Assembly: GCA_006384855.1 (NCBI GenBank)
Contig: VCJN01002570.1
Coordinates: forward strand, 1-64,000
DNA from: Tetraselmis striata
Taxonomy: Eukaryota; Chlorophyta; Chlorodendrophyceae; Chlorodendrales; Chlorodendraceae
Direction of reading: 5' to 3'
Length of the DNA stretch: 64,000 nt
Every line of letters begins with the position of its first letter. Positions within the stretch are counted from its first letter, which is position 1. The position numbers were made by a program, and so were the translations under genes. Positions 31,912 to 43,615 of this stretch are shown in pieces. Under the pieces are notes generated by a model. The model saw only the letters and a program-made list of their open reading frames with translations, was not told the origin of the DNA and searched no databases.

Positions 31912-32064
31912 AAATTAATGCCCTAATTTCATATCCCCCATAAATTAGGGCATTAATTTTATGCCCTTATTTTGAAATTGGGGCATAAAATTATGACCTA
32001 ATTTTAATGCCCTACAAATATTTTAACTTTTGGCAATAGTTGTAGGGCATTAAAATTAGGTCAT
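31912..32064. repeat. Cluster of three perfect stem-loops
   Basis: Hairpin 1: 31912-31929 pairs perfectly with 31942-31959 (18 bp, 12-base loop). Hairpin 2: 31956-31966 with 31981-31991 (11 bp). Hairpin 3: 31993-32016 with 32041-32064 (24 bp perfect, 24-base loop). All stems contain variants of AATGCCCTA or ATGCCC. No gene is attached. It could be a MITE-like array or a structured RNA. Confidence 0.85.
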
Positions 32065-33056
32065 TCATGGTATGTAGCAAGCCCCGTCTATCGATTCCAT
32101 TGGTTTTGGAGCAAATACATCGTTGTAATCGTGGATGCGTGCTCATCAATAAGCATGAGAGGGTTCTGCCGGCCTCCTTGCCGTAGGGCGAGGTCTTTGT
32201 ATATCAGTGCATGGTTATGTGCCCATAACGCGTTATCGTAGCTTAGTGGCCCGAGTGGCACGAGAATGGCGAGGCCTTTACTGCCTCGATGATGGTGGAA
32301 ATGAAGAGGGTTGCGCTGAAGGCCCCCTACCCAAGGTCAGGGTTCTTCAACATGAAGTCTCAACTTCAAATAAATTCGGATCAGCCTGAATACCTACCGG
32401 AAATGGCATCAATACCCCCCTACTTGAAGTCCATCTAGAAATACGGGTTTTAAGTGTGGGGCCCGGCTGTAGGATTGACTACCTCTGAATAGTCCGAATC
32501 CAAAAAGAATGTGTTCTTTGTCTCCCATTAGGGCGTTCTACGTGGCGTACGTAGCCGTATATATGCCCCATATTTATGTATGGTGGATGGTATTGAATAG
32601 CCCACTATCACTATATTAGCCAGTAGTGACGCGATGATTTGCAATATATATATATACGGACGGTGGTAAACGAAATAAATTTGTAAATGTCATCCTTGGC
32701 GCTAGCTATTCGCCATGCTGCCTTGTAGGCGGCTGCCGGACGCCACAAAGGATAACCGCAACGCACATCACATACTGTCACACCACTTTCGCCTCACCAA
32801 ACCACACACTCTTCCCTTAAGATAATTACCAACGAGTATGGATGCTGCGGACCCGGCCGCGGAGCCTGCAATGAACCCCGACGAAGGTCGCTGTCACAGC
32901 GGTGCACCCCCTTGCCCCTGCCAGCATAGCATGTACTGAGTGACATTCCCTGACTTGGTCCGCTTTGCTCTGCACTGGTGACAATAATATATGTGTACAT
33001 GGTGCCGGAGACTTTCGATATGACGAAAGTTTTGAAGAAGCTCCCGTCATGCTCAC
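32065..33056. other. Spacer, no recognised gene
   Basis: It contains a short AT microsatellite near 32645 and small open frames without domain features. Confidence 0.45.
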
Positions 33057-33280
33057 ATGGACGAAGAAATCCTCCAAGGGGTGGAACATGCTATTGCTCG
33101 CAGCTGGCCGCCGTGCGATGAGGTGAAGGCCGTCAAGTCCATCACGCCAGTGAAGACTCGCTTCACCAACGTCAGTGCGCTTCACCAACGTAAGTGCGTA
33201 AGTGCGCTTGCTCTGCCCTGCCCTGCTGGCCATGTTGTGCTGTTGCGTTTGTTTGTGTGCTGATGTGTGTGTGTGTGTTG

Positions 33281-33343
<63 letters not shown>

Positions 33344-33768
33344 CGCGCGTGTGTGTGCGCGTGTGTGTGCGCGTGTGTGCGTGCGTGTGTGCGTGTGTGC
33401 GGCTGGCATTCATGCATATTGCTTGTGTATGACAGACATGGAGCGTGCTGAAGAATCTCACCCATTATGCGCGGGATAAGGTGGTCGACGGCGGACGGCG
33501 GCATGCCCAGACTGCCTCCAACAATCTTCGGAGTAGGAAGTCCACTTACACCGGATGGGCTGTGACGGAGGCTATTGAGAGCGTTATCTCACACCCTTGC
33601 AAGGTCGTGAAGCTGGCACAGAGCAACGGCAACCTTTGGCTTCTATCCAATGCGATGTACTCCATCGCAAAGCTAGAGTCCAAATTCCGGGAGATCCGCG
33701 AGAAGCCCGTCGTTCTCCCCGCCATCACTCTTGCTGAAGCGGATGAGGAGGATGAAAATGATGCAAGG

Positions 33769-33803
<35 letters not shown>

Positions 33804-34840
33804 ATGACTGGCCTCCACCACCTTTGATATGTTGCACGCCTTACTGATTAGAAATGCTAGCTATGCTGTCATGATGTAGCCTAAGGCTTAACAATGACCG
33901 GAAGGGCCATTGCAACATCATCATCGACACCATCCTAGAGGAGGTGGAAGACACTATGGCGCCCTTCAGAGCACTCGACGCCGATCGCCAGCACGAGTTG
34001 GGCCCCCGCTTTTGCTCGGCGACATCTTCAGCATGGCCGCTCATGGCCGTTGGCCGCTTCAAGCGGGCGATGATGAGGCGTTTCACAACTGAGGCGCTGT
34101 TGCCAATGCTGATAGAGCTCAAGTTGCACATGGAGAGCGAGGAGAAGTCGGCAATCACCCAGATACTACGCGTTGAAGTCCCCATCAAGCGCCGCTTGGC
34201 ATTGTGCGACCTGGATAGTGATGATGCGTCCGATGTCGATTTAGCCCCTCGTGAGGATACCAATATATCTATAATGAGATGATGACCTTATATGCTACTC
34301 ATATAGACATTGGACTGACGGCCTTCTGCGGGGATGTGAACGCGGGGATGTGAACACGGCGTTCTGCGGGATGCACCGTTTAACGTGCTGCTGTCTTGGT
34401 GGCGCGACAACGCTAATATGTAACCATCTATTTCCGAATTAGCTCGCATGCTTCTGACTATCCCTGCCAACCAGATCGAGTGCGATCGTGTGCTCTTCCT
34501 CGCTGGACTAATCATGCAGAGCGTGCGGAATATAAGGGGTGTGGAGAGCATGGTTACCCATGTATTCATACGAGAAATGTGGACTTGGTTGCCTAGGTGG
34601 ACGAGGCATTGGTGTTTGCTCCTTTTGGCAGGGATTGTTACAAGAACGCCATCAAGCGGGACGTCGTAATTCGGACTGAGGTGCAAGAGGCGGATGCCAT
34701 GTTGGAGACATGTCACAAAGATGTCTCCGCCGAGCTTGAGTCTGGCAGCATCATGAGCGCCCACATCGGCACGGTCGACTACATTGAGGCGTTCTTGAGC
34801 AATGAACGCAGAGGTGGATGCGTGAAGCCATCATGAAACC
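33057..34840 (+). pseudogene. hAT-like transposase remnant with introns
   Basis: A possible exon starting at or before 33057 ends VKTRFTN at 33170. Joining it to 33436 gives TRFTN-TWSVLKNLTHYARD, close to the 'TRW.STY.ML..L' block of hAT transposases. The 33436-33767 exon continues with HPCKVVKLAQSNGNLWLLSN and is followed by GTAA and a C31 run. A third piece (about 33913-34282) and a fourth (34440-34600, LLTIPANQIECDRVLFLAG) match the C-terminal hAT dimerisation block 'LL.IPA.....ER.FS.AG'. There is a stop between these pieces, and the DDE residues are not identifiable, so it is probably inactive. It may instead be a domesticated hAT-derived gene. Confidence 0.55.
33260..33405. repeat. (GT)n / (GC)n microsatellite
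   Basis: A long GT run with an internal GC run fills most of an intron of the hAT-like gene. Open frames here are repeat artefacts. Confidence 0.95.
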
Positions 34841-34849
34841 CGTGAAGAC

Positions 34850-36478
34850 ATGACTGGTAGCTTGCAAAGGCGGGAGGGTCGGGGGTCTTTCATCGCATAC
34901 ATGTAACAGTCTGTTCCACCGCAAAAATATCAAATTTAGCCACTGCTATGCGCCGCTGGGGGGGGGGGGGGGGGTAGAGGGCGTTCATGCACGGATCCCC
35001 TTTGAATATTTAGCTACATAATACATGAGCTGAACATACTTTAGGCTGAATTTAGGCTAAAGTCTATTAAGCTAAATTCAGTTCAGCCTGAACCTAATAC
35101 CTCTAGGTGCACCTCGACGTAAACCTGGAAATAGCGTAGTGAAAAAAAGGGCGGGGATAACGCGTGGTAGTGGCGCCCATAGTCATCGCTAAAGGGGGGC
35201 ATGAACCAAGTATGAGCGGTAGTTCGCGCGTGCAAGTACACAAAAAACACTGCCTCAACACAGGGTGTTGTTGGGTATTGAGACGTATGTATGGTAAACT
35301 TCCATGCACGCCCATGATATGGCGAATTGTTTCAACGCGCGCAATGTTTCCGGCTATTTGGCTACTTCTATGTTCATGGACAAGCCGTGCATGGACGTGC
35401 ACGGGACAAAACGTGCCTTGTGGCATCCGAATTTCACTTTTCCGCGTAGATATCTGTTCATATTTTTTTTCAGAAATGTCTGAGCAATCCCTCACCCGCG
35501 CTATGGATGTACGGTTGAATTCTTGCGGTTGTTGAACGAGGCAACACTGATGAAGTCGCGATGGTATCAATATACATTACAACGTACAGTGACACACGCT
35601 CACATCCCCCGCCCAACCTAAAAGCACCCTAGCCCCTTCGCTAGCGTGTTTCCATACTAGCCACCCCACCATCCAATGGTATATGTGTGCGCAACGGCAC
35701 GTCATGGGCACCAACCCATGTGTTACGGGGTTACTTGAAACTCCCCACATGGCGCCTAGAAGACTTGCATGGCACAATCTGAGGTGACTCTGCGGGTCAC
35801 CAACCTTAGATTCAGTTGCCCTACTTTTCGTAGACTCACATTCGGCGAAAAAAGGTCTAAGACTTATGTGGAAAGGTGTAGTGTCAATACTGATTATTGC
35901 GCGGCGCTGCTCACGCCCCGCCCCGCCGCGGCTGCTCGCTGCTACCCATTTAATACTGATGCTGACGGTGTATTTATTCTAATAACTGGCCTTATTCATG
36001 CAATTCACACCACAGCTGCAACTGGTACTACTGGAATATGTAATGTATGTAAGGATTTATGTAATCATCATGCATGTAAGGATCTATATACACCCCTGCA
36101 CATAAGTTTGGGGTCCCTTTTCGGCAGTCTCAAGACTTCACAAGTCTAGGGTACCTGAACGTAGGGTATATGAGATGAAACCCTGGAATCTCAGAGGGCT
36201 TTATAAAACCTGCATGACGAGTGGCTCAAACCGAAGCTTAATGACCTTTGACTAGGGAATCACGCTGCACTTGGTGCGTGGATGGGCGTCGCCTGAAACT
36301 GCACCAAAACTGGGGTCGGTATCACCCACACGCCGACGCGCGTGCATAGGCAACCAAACGGCGGGATGGGCATGAACGCGTGAGGAAACACATTGGCGAG
36401 GGGCTCGGGTGCATTTGGTTGGGGTGCAGCCGTGTGGGCGGCGGCCAGTGCATGTCGCGTTGCGATACTGGCATGGCA
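34850..36478. other. Spacer, no recognised gene
   Basis: There is a G run at 34959-34973. At 35040-35095 overlapping short inverted repeats of AGGCTGAA/TTCAGCCT occur. Both strands have open frames at 35.1-35.6 kb but no domain is recognised. Confidence 0.45.
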
Positions 36479-37438
36479 TCAGTGTCGGCCACGCGCGGCA
36501 ACACCCCCTTGGCTTCAAAACGCTATAACTTCTCAGGGTTTGCTCAGAAAAACTTTTTAAAAGTATCACGCCATTCCTCGTTCAATTCTGCGTCGGGAAC
36601 ACTCTTCCATAATCACAAAATCGATTTTTTGGGTCTCCGGAAAAAATCCCCAAAGATGATCATCCAAGTTGCCCCTCACTGCGTCATGTGCCCACCCATA
36701 TCGGGCGCGTGGCTTTGCGCCAAGTGCGTGTCTAAGCCCCATACTCAGTTGCGCGAGAGCGTTATGTATGTCGATGACCACGGACCACCAACACTTGGCA
36801 TGTGCCACCTCCTAGCGATACACACATCTACCAGCCAAAATGCCATTTTCCACAGCATTTTTCAAGGAATTTCATATTAATCAAAATCCACGCCCCTACC
36901 GCGCCACCCCGCCCACGAAACGGTGCAACTGGCATTCCACCACGCGCCCCTATAGTAGAGCATTGCCCTACGCCAAGGGGGCCATCGAGCGCCTCTCCTA
37001 CGTGCGTTCGCCACAGAAACAGCAGCATTTTCACCCCAAAACTGCTCCCCACAGTGGCCAACTTGACGTTGGGGTGTCACGTCGTGCCTATAGCGACATG
37101 CTTTCAGTGGCCTACACGCACGGTGTGTGCAACTTATGCCAAGGGCCGTATCCACCGAGTTTGGTGCGACGAGTGCCGCTGTTTCCATAGGTTTGGACGG
37201 TTGGCGCAACCCACAACTTTCTGGCGCCAACGCACCATGCAATGATTTCGCGTTTTTGAAAGGGCGCCCACAAATGGTCGTGTTGTCGCGCGGGTGGGTA
37301 TAAAGCGCACAATAGGCGTTCGCCCGAACTATTCCCAGTGTAGTTAGCATGTATGCACATGCAGCCGGCGTTATCCTCGCCCATGCATGCGCTTTGCGAT
37401 CGAAAATGCAAAACCCGGACTTATGTGGAGGGGTGTAC
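36479..37438. repeat. Dispersed repeat family A, copy 2
   Basis: The matching partner of 1-964. At its right end it joins directly to a SINE-like fragment (37440), whereas copy 1 is followed by unrelated sequence. This places the boundary at the 'ggaggg.tgta' stretch in both copies. Confidence 0.8.
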
Positions 37439-37439
37439 T

Positions 37440-37500
37440 ACTGTTTTTTTCCCGCCCCCGGGACAGGACTGGCACCAGCGAAACCCTTGCAGCGTCGAAC
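37440..37500 (-). repeat. SINE-like family C fragment
   Basis: T run plus CCCGCCCCCGGGACAGGACT and CCTTGCAGCGTCG. It is nearly identical to 29129-29180 and breaks off after about 60 bp. Confidence 0.65.
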
Positions 37501-38491
37501 TACTGGTACTTCAGTATTTGCTAGCCAGTTTGTACTGCAGAGGTCAAAACTACTGAACGGGTAGCCACGAAATCCGTGCGCAGGCTTATGGATGCGATGG
37601 CATATGATGGACATCAATGCATTTACAGCTTGTGCTAGTGAAGTGAAATGCGATCTCTTGCGAGTTGGAATCGCGTTGCACCGCATGTATGCGGATATAC
37701 CTAGGGCAAACTAGGGTATTTATATACCATATGCTCACAACATGCCGGCTGATGCTGCGGCTATCTATGCGCTTCATCAAGACTCAGCGACACCCGTATG
37801 GTAGTGCACGCAAGAAAAGGATTTTGCCGGCCGGGGATGAATTGCAAAAAAATGCAATATAGTCGCATTGGGCGCAGAACATAAGGTCATGCTGTGGCGG
37901 TGATCTATGGGGTACCTAGTTGCACCCGCACCCGAGTCCGATGTCCGGAGGTCCGCGCACTGTGGTTGGCGCACGCGGTTTGTCCGTCTAGCTAATAACT
38001 ACCGGAGCCGAGCTCGCGACGAACATGCGTACGCCATGAGGTCAAACCCATGTCTCGCGCGTGCAAGAGAGCTAAGTGCTAACCAAGCTCAGGCTTTAGC
38101 CCGAATGTGACCAATTGCAGTTTTCATCACGTAAATATCTCGTACCGAGCCGCTGGTTGTACTGCGCAGGGCAACGATTTGAATATGCTGGGCAGTTGAA
38201 AACCAGATCAGCAATTGTGACTTCTGTAGTAGATAATTCATACCGGCATACTTGTGCGGAGTTGCGTGCCGTCACGCGCGTTCGCGTGGCGCGTGGCGCG
38301 CTGTTGACGGGCGTCTGTATTGCGGCGGCGGCATCTCGGGCACCGCATCCCGCGGCGGCGGCGCGCATCAGCAAGCCATCAAGGGCGGCGCGCGCTCGAT
38401 TTAGAGGCACAGTAGAGACTGCTCACGCATACCAACGCTCGCCCTCGCCCCCCAACGCCACCGCTTCCCAGATCGCCTTCCCTCTGAGACG
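37501..38491. other. Spacer upstream of the DUF506 gene
   Basis: Unrecognised. The GC content rises after 38250, where a plus-strand frame rich in A/R/P overlaps the tentative first exon of the DUF506 gene. Promoter elements could not be identified. Confidence 0.45.
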
Positions 38492-41400
38492 ATGGCCCTC
38501 ACCACTGGCATCTCGACTCCACCACCCCGCCCATCAGCCGCGCGCATGCCCCCGGCTGGTTCTACAGGCCGCAGCAAGGGCGATACGTACGCCGACACAT
38601 GGCGGGTGGGGCCACATTCGGATGCCGCCGCCAGTCGTCAGCGCACCCCCGGAGATCCCCCGGGTCGTTCGTCTGCGACCGCTGCGCCGGCGGGGGAACC
38701 GCGCGATCATGGTCACGGACATGTCTTTGAGATGAGGATCCCTGTCGCAGTCCCGGGGAGGTGTGGGGGAGCGTGCGCTACGGCATACGGCGCTAGCTGC
38801 GGTGCTGCTGGCGTGGCGTCTGACGCACACTCGGACTTATCTGACCTCTCCGAAATTTTTCACTGCGAGGTACGACGAGCCCCGTTAGTGACATCCCACC
38901 TTATCCCTTCCAGGATCTGCGTTCCCTGTTTTTGGTACAAGCCTTTGTTTCGGCGAGGTCGCCTTCGCAACGTTCCGCCCGCCTTGCTTGACTCGGCCGG
39001 TGACGGCTCCTTGCGGAAGACATCCTGTGCTGCCAGCAAGCGAGCACGTGCTATGCGACGTCCTTTGCGGCCTCGTAGTCTCGAATCATCCGACACATAG
39101 TCGCTATTCCAGAAGTGCTACAGTATCTGTACTGTACCTGCTGTACCGCTACTTCTTCGACAGCTCCCTTATTAGCTAGCTCTCTTTTTCCGCCGCCTTT
39201 ACAGCACCCGCAGTAGCGACTGTATACGAGTAGCGACTAATCTACGGTACGGTTTATACCAGGATTTGCGACTGCCAGTACCACGCGTTACTACCAATTG
39301 TGTAGCGTTCAACGATTACCCTGTACGGATTAGTACCGTGTAAGGATTGCCCTTTTTACAACTTGCCGAGTAATCCTCCCTTGTTACCAGCTAGTGACTG
39401 GCAACGGTTGTCAATGATTTAATCGGATTGCCGCCCCTGCTCCCCCGACTCCGCAGCCCTCGTACACCGTATGACTCCTAGTATGACGCCCCAGGATGTT
39501 ACGATACTTGTACCGACACGTGCATCCGCGAATTAGACGTAATTCGCCCGCTACAGCTCGTGCTGCATCATCATCGATGTCGTATACTCGTTAAGTAGAT
39601 ACTGCTATTCAGCATGTAGCTGTAGAGGACCTTTCTAATTGTCCTTTTTTTGGGTGATTTCCTAATATCGCCCTCTGCTGCTAGCTCATGTTAAGTATAT
39701 TCAGTATGTAGCTACTATATTTACATGATTTCCTTCTGGATTTCTGTGTGGATTTCTTGAATGTTGCGTCTAGCACATGTCATCATATTTACATGCGCTA
39801 GCAGTATGTAGCTACTAGCGACTACTCGTTCAGTCTACTGTGTCTCGTACTTTCGTCGACTAAAATCAATCCTTTTCTGTACCTGTATTTTAGCGACTGT
39901 ATACCAGGGTAGCTGGCGGCTACCGGACTCCGGGTACTAGTGCATCAGTACCAGTACTTTGTAAATTATTTCTGCCGCTCATCATCGGCTTATTTCGCGA
40001 AGTAGAAGCTGCGGTCGTCGTATATGCATATTCGCACAATACTAAACACAAAGGCGGCGATCACTGAGATTTTAAACCGTATATTATCCTATCGCTAAAA
40101 TACACTGTGGCGACTATGGCGATGTAACGTGAACTACAGGTATCACGTTCGTTCGCCACATCCGCGAAAGACAATGGCGACTACGGTGCCTGTATGGCGA
40201 CTAATCCTTTTGTTATCGCACTGTGCGCACGTGCTGTACACCACCTAAGGATTACTCGTACTCATCGTGTTATTATTCCCTCGTAATAAAGAATATGTTC
40301 TGCGCTCGGATTTATTCGGGCTTTTACCATTCTTAGTAATACTCAGAATTGCTTTGCTGTTAGTTCTGTTTATATTGCGCATTTCTTGAAGCCCTGATGT
40401 AAAAAATTACAAGAATTGCTTTCTTTAGCTGTGTAGGTGATATCTAGTTATTATAATTATTTTACGGTATGTTAACGAGAGTAGGACAAATCCTTTTACG
40501 AGTACACGGGGGTGTACCCGCGTGTACCCGTGTTAGGATTACATGTATTGCGAATCTACGCGCTATTTAATATTTGTTTGCATCGCTCTGCCCTGTGCAT
40601 CCGTGGGCATGTCGGCGGCGGCGCTGACCAATATCGCGTTGTGTGCCACTATCGCAGGTTGACGATTTATCCTCCACGCCGAAGACGGCTAGCGGCGCCG
40701 CCATCAACTGGGCATCCCTGAAGAACACGCAGAGTGCCATCTCGATGTCGCTAGGCATGACGGGAAGGACGTCGTACGATCGAAAGGTGAGCCCTGTCTC
40801 TGGCCGCCTGCGACCACCGCAACCCTCCTCTGTAACCAGTGTCATCATGGAAAATTGCATCAGTCTATAACTGCCAATACTGTTGTGATGTACTAGTGCT
40901 ATGTTACATGAGCCTTTTATGATAAAAGCACTCGACGTTTGGTGGAAAGGTATTTTGGTTATAAGCGGTACTGAACGCGTACAATTACCACCTGATAATG
41001 AAAAGGATAACATGAGCTGGCTTCAAAATAGTCTTGGTAGCTAACACAGGCTGTTAATTATCACAGTGATTACCGGACTGCCATCAATTCCTAAAGAACC
41101 AGCAGTAGTTACGTGATGAGACGCGCCGGGGTCAGCCCGGCTGGCATCAAGAGGCCAACGGGCTGTGCAAATCCTTACTACGCTCGGTGAACTTGGTCGC
41201 TGCATAGACCCCCCCCCCCCCCCCCCCCCCTCTCTCCCCCCCAACCCTTCCCCCCTAATGAATAAAAGATGGCTCTGATGCTGATGGCGCTTTTGTTCTG
41301 CAGCTCCGGGCCGACGTGGAGGAACTGATGGGTGGCGACTCGCTCATTCCGCGGCTCGACCGCCTTGCGGCGGAGCTCTGCGCTCGCGGCCACCTCGCCA

Positions 41401-41810
41401 CCGTCCGCGTCTCCTCCGCGCACTATTCGCCAGGAACCGTCCACTTCAGCCTGAAGCACACCTTCATTGCCTGCATGCCGCCGGAAGGCTGCGATGACCA
41501 GTCGCTGCGGATCGTCGACCTTGCCTTCCGTGAGCAGTTTGTGATCGCGTCGCCCACTGCTGGCTACGGCTGCGTCCTGGAGGCGGTGCCGGATGTGTTT
41601 GTCGGGACGCCGGCAACGCTCAAGACTATCGTCGACATCATGGCTGCGGAGATCTCAGCCTCCTTCAACTCGCAGATGATGCCCATCCCACCTTGGCGCC
41701 GCGTGCACGCGCTGTACTCCAAGTGGTTCCCCTCCACCCCGCGCTGCCAGGGCTTCCTCTCTCAGTCCGACCTCGCATTCCCCGACTCCCGCGCCGCGCA
41801 AGCCGTGTGA
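38492..41810 (+). CDS. DUF506 (PDDEXK-like) family protein, 3-exon model
   Basis: Firm exons are 40658-40786 (43 codons, donor GTGAGC) and 41304-41810 (168 codons and TGA). The last exon has the family pattern: a helix LRADVEELMGG, LAAELCARGHLATVRVS, RIVDLAFREQFVIASPTAGY, LEAVPDVFVGTPATL and the C-terminal PPWRRVHALYSKWFPS. These correspond to the plant DUF506 domain, assigned to the PDDEXK nuclease-like fold; the biochemical role is unknown. A first exon 38492-38869 (ATG, ends with acidic DAHSDLSDLSEIFHCE and donor GTACGA) joins in phase 0 and gives a 337-residue protein, but this exon is tentative. Intron 2 has a C22 run 73 bp before its acceptor. The gene converges on COG7. Confidence 0.75.
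39636..39692 (+). repeat. LINE family B tail in opposite orientation
   Basis: The reverse complement reads AACATGAGCTAGCAGCAG then GGCGAT...GGAAATCACCC, the same 3' tail as at 1221 and 26277. It lies in the long first intron of the DUF506 model. Confidence 0.55.
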
Positions 41811-43344
41811 TGGCCCAGGCACCCCAATTGGCGGCCTGCGTTTATCACTAGTCGATCAAGCTTTTACTGGAGCCATCATCGAGCTCGCCAAGCTGACCCA
41901 GACAGTGCAAAATAATCAGCATTTTCTAGCACGAATAAACTAGCAGCCAATATTGAAAGACTGGGGCCAATTTTTGCTCCTTTCTATACATTTTCTCCTA
42001 CAAATCCTATGCATTGAGCTTTTTTGGAGTCTGGCACAGCCGGCTCGATCTGTTGTAAAAACAGAACATTTTTTTCTGTGAAATCAAACCAGTGTCGAAC
42101 CGGGAGGCTCTGAAAGATATCACTCATGCGCCGTCAATGCATGGGCCACCGATGAATGGCTCGAGGATGAGGTCAGGGATATCCACCCGATCAATCCGAG
42201 GTGTTTGTGGTTTGTTGTATATGGGTGCCGGTAGTATATGGTGGCGGAGCAGTCGCGTGATGCTTGAATATGAGTCACCATGCATGTCCACATTCATCTC
42301 TCAAACTGAGCCAGACGGGACACGTACCCGTAGTCGCTATAATGCATAGCACCACATTCTTATAAATTGCTCTTTCAAGTAGATTGCAGACTGATTCAAC
42401 AAGTAGATTGATAGTAGCCTGATCCGAGTAGATTTCAAGTGGATTGACGGAGGCACAAAGTTGACTTCCCTAAATCATGCCGCCGACTCCTAAAAGTTGC
42501 CCGCTTCCCACGGGGACCAACGTAACACCAGTGCAGTTCCGTTTCACACTTGTGCGCTGGGCAGTGGGTGTCTCAGCGCGCTTCTGTGGCAAACTAATGT
42601 GTCATGAGCTTTGGAAACCTAATTGTCAGCTCATTGTTAAAACAAATCTCAACGCACACTTATTCATGAAATGAACAGGCCCGTATGCGATATAGTCACG
42701 ACACGTTGCCGTGCCGACGTTTATTCAAATTTGCGCAGCAATGAAGTTGCATTCTTCAGACAAGGGGAACCTCGCTTGACATGGTATCATTCCGTCACTA
42801 CTAACGCTGATCCCTAAAAGGTCCGTGAATTCTGATGGTCACTGGATTTCATTATTACGTGGGCTTCCAAACGAAGTTGAACAGTATAACTTGAAAGTAC
42901 TTACCCCGGCAAACGAACTAGCCGGCACCTGCAACAGTGCATCTGGCTAGAGGAATGATCAAAGGACAGATGTCCGCGTCCCAGTGGCGCACCCGCGAGC
43001 ACACGCGCCATGTCGAACGTTGGAAAGCGCCAACTGACTATCCGCCACTAAATAGTATTAAGTGCCTCCAAAATGATGCGGCTCTCAGCTACTTTTAATG
43101 AAGATGTTGGTGCTCGGTCCACAGCGCCGCCGGCAGCAGCGCGCCGCGCGCAGGCAGTCGCTGCTCCAAATGGGTTACCATTGTGGAGGACAGTTCGCGT
43201 CGCTATCCAACTGTCGAGGCGCTTGCGGAGAGGTTGAGCCGGACGGGTCGATGAGAGGATGGGACGAGCAGGGTGACTGTGCCCCGTCACGTGGCTGAAG
43301 GATTCCCTGCCGCTGCACACATCTTCGTGAGCCGGCAGCCCCGG
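41811..43344. other. Convergent intergenic region
   Basis: Between two genes transcribed toward each other. Low-complexity AT-rich stretches and no recognisable coding region. It should contain both 3' untranslated regions. Confidence 0.5.
42054..42058 (+). terminator. TGTAA polyadenylation-type signal after DUF506 gene
   Basis: A TGTAA about 245 bp after the stop, in the typical position and form for chlorophyte genes. The motif is short, so chance occurrence is possible. Confidence 0.35.
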
Positions 43345-43581
43345 TTACATCTTCAGGCCCCGCATGGCCGCGACCGCTTCAAGCGTCTTGCGCTCCACAT
43401 GAGACTCGCGGAGCGCCTCGGCAGCGGCGCCGGCAAAGTCCGCTGCTGGGAGGCCCACCGCAACCTGGCATGAAATGGCGGCAGCACGCATGGGGTAGCC
43501 TTAGTCCGGCGCTGTGCGGGAGCAATGAGTCAATAAGCGCAGCCGATGAAAAGTCAGCAGCGCTTCAAGGAGGCGGAGCAA

Positions 43582-43615
<34 letters not shown>

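Noticed and set aside
33172..33504. His/Thr- and Cys/Val-repeat open frames
   Set aside because: Artefacts of the (GT)n microsatellite.
38870..38913. 44-bp intron leading to an exon at 38914
   Set aside because: Too short compared with the other introns, and the following frame stops after 25 codons; joining 38869 to 40658 keeps phase 0.
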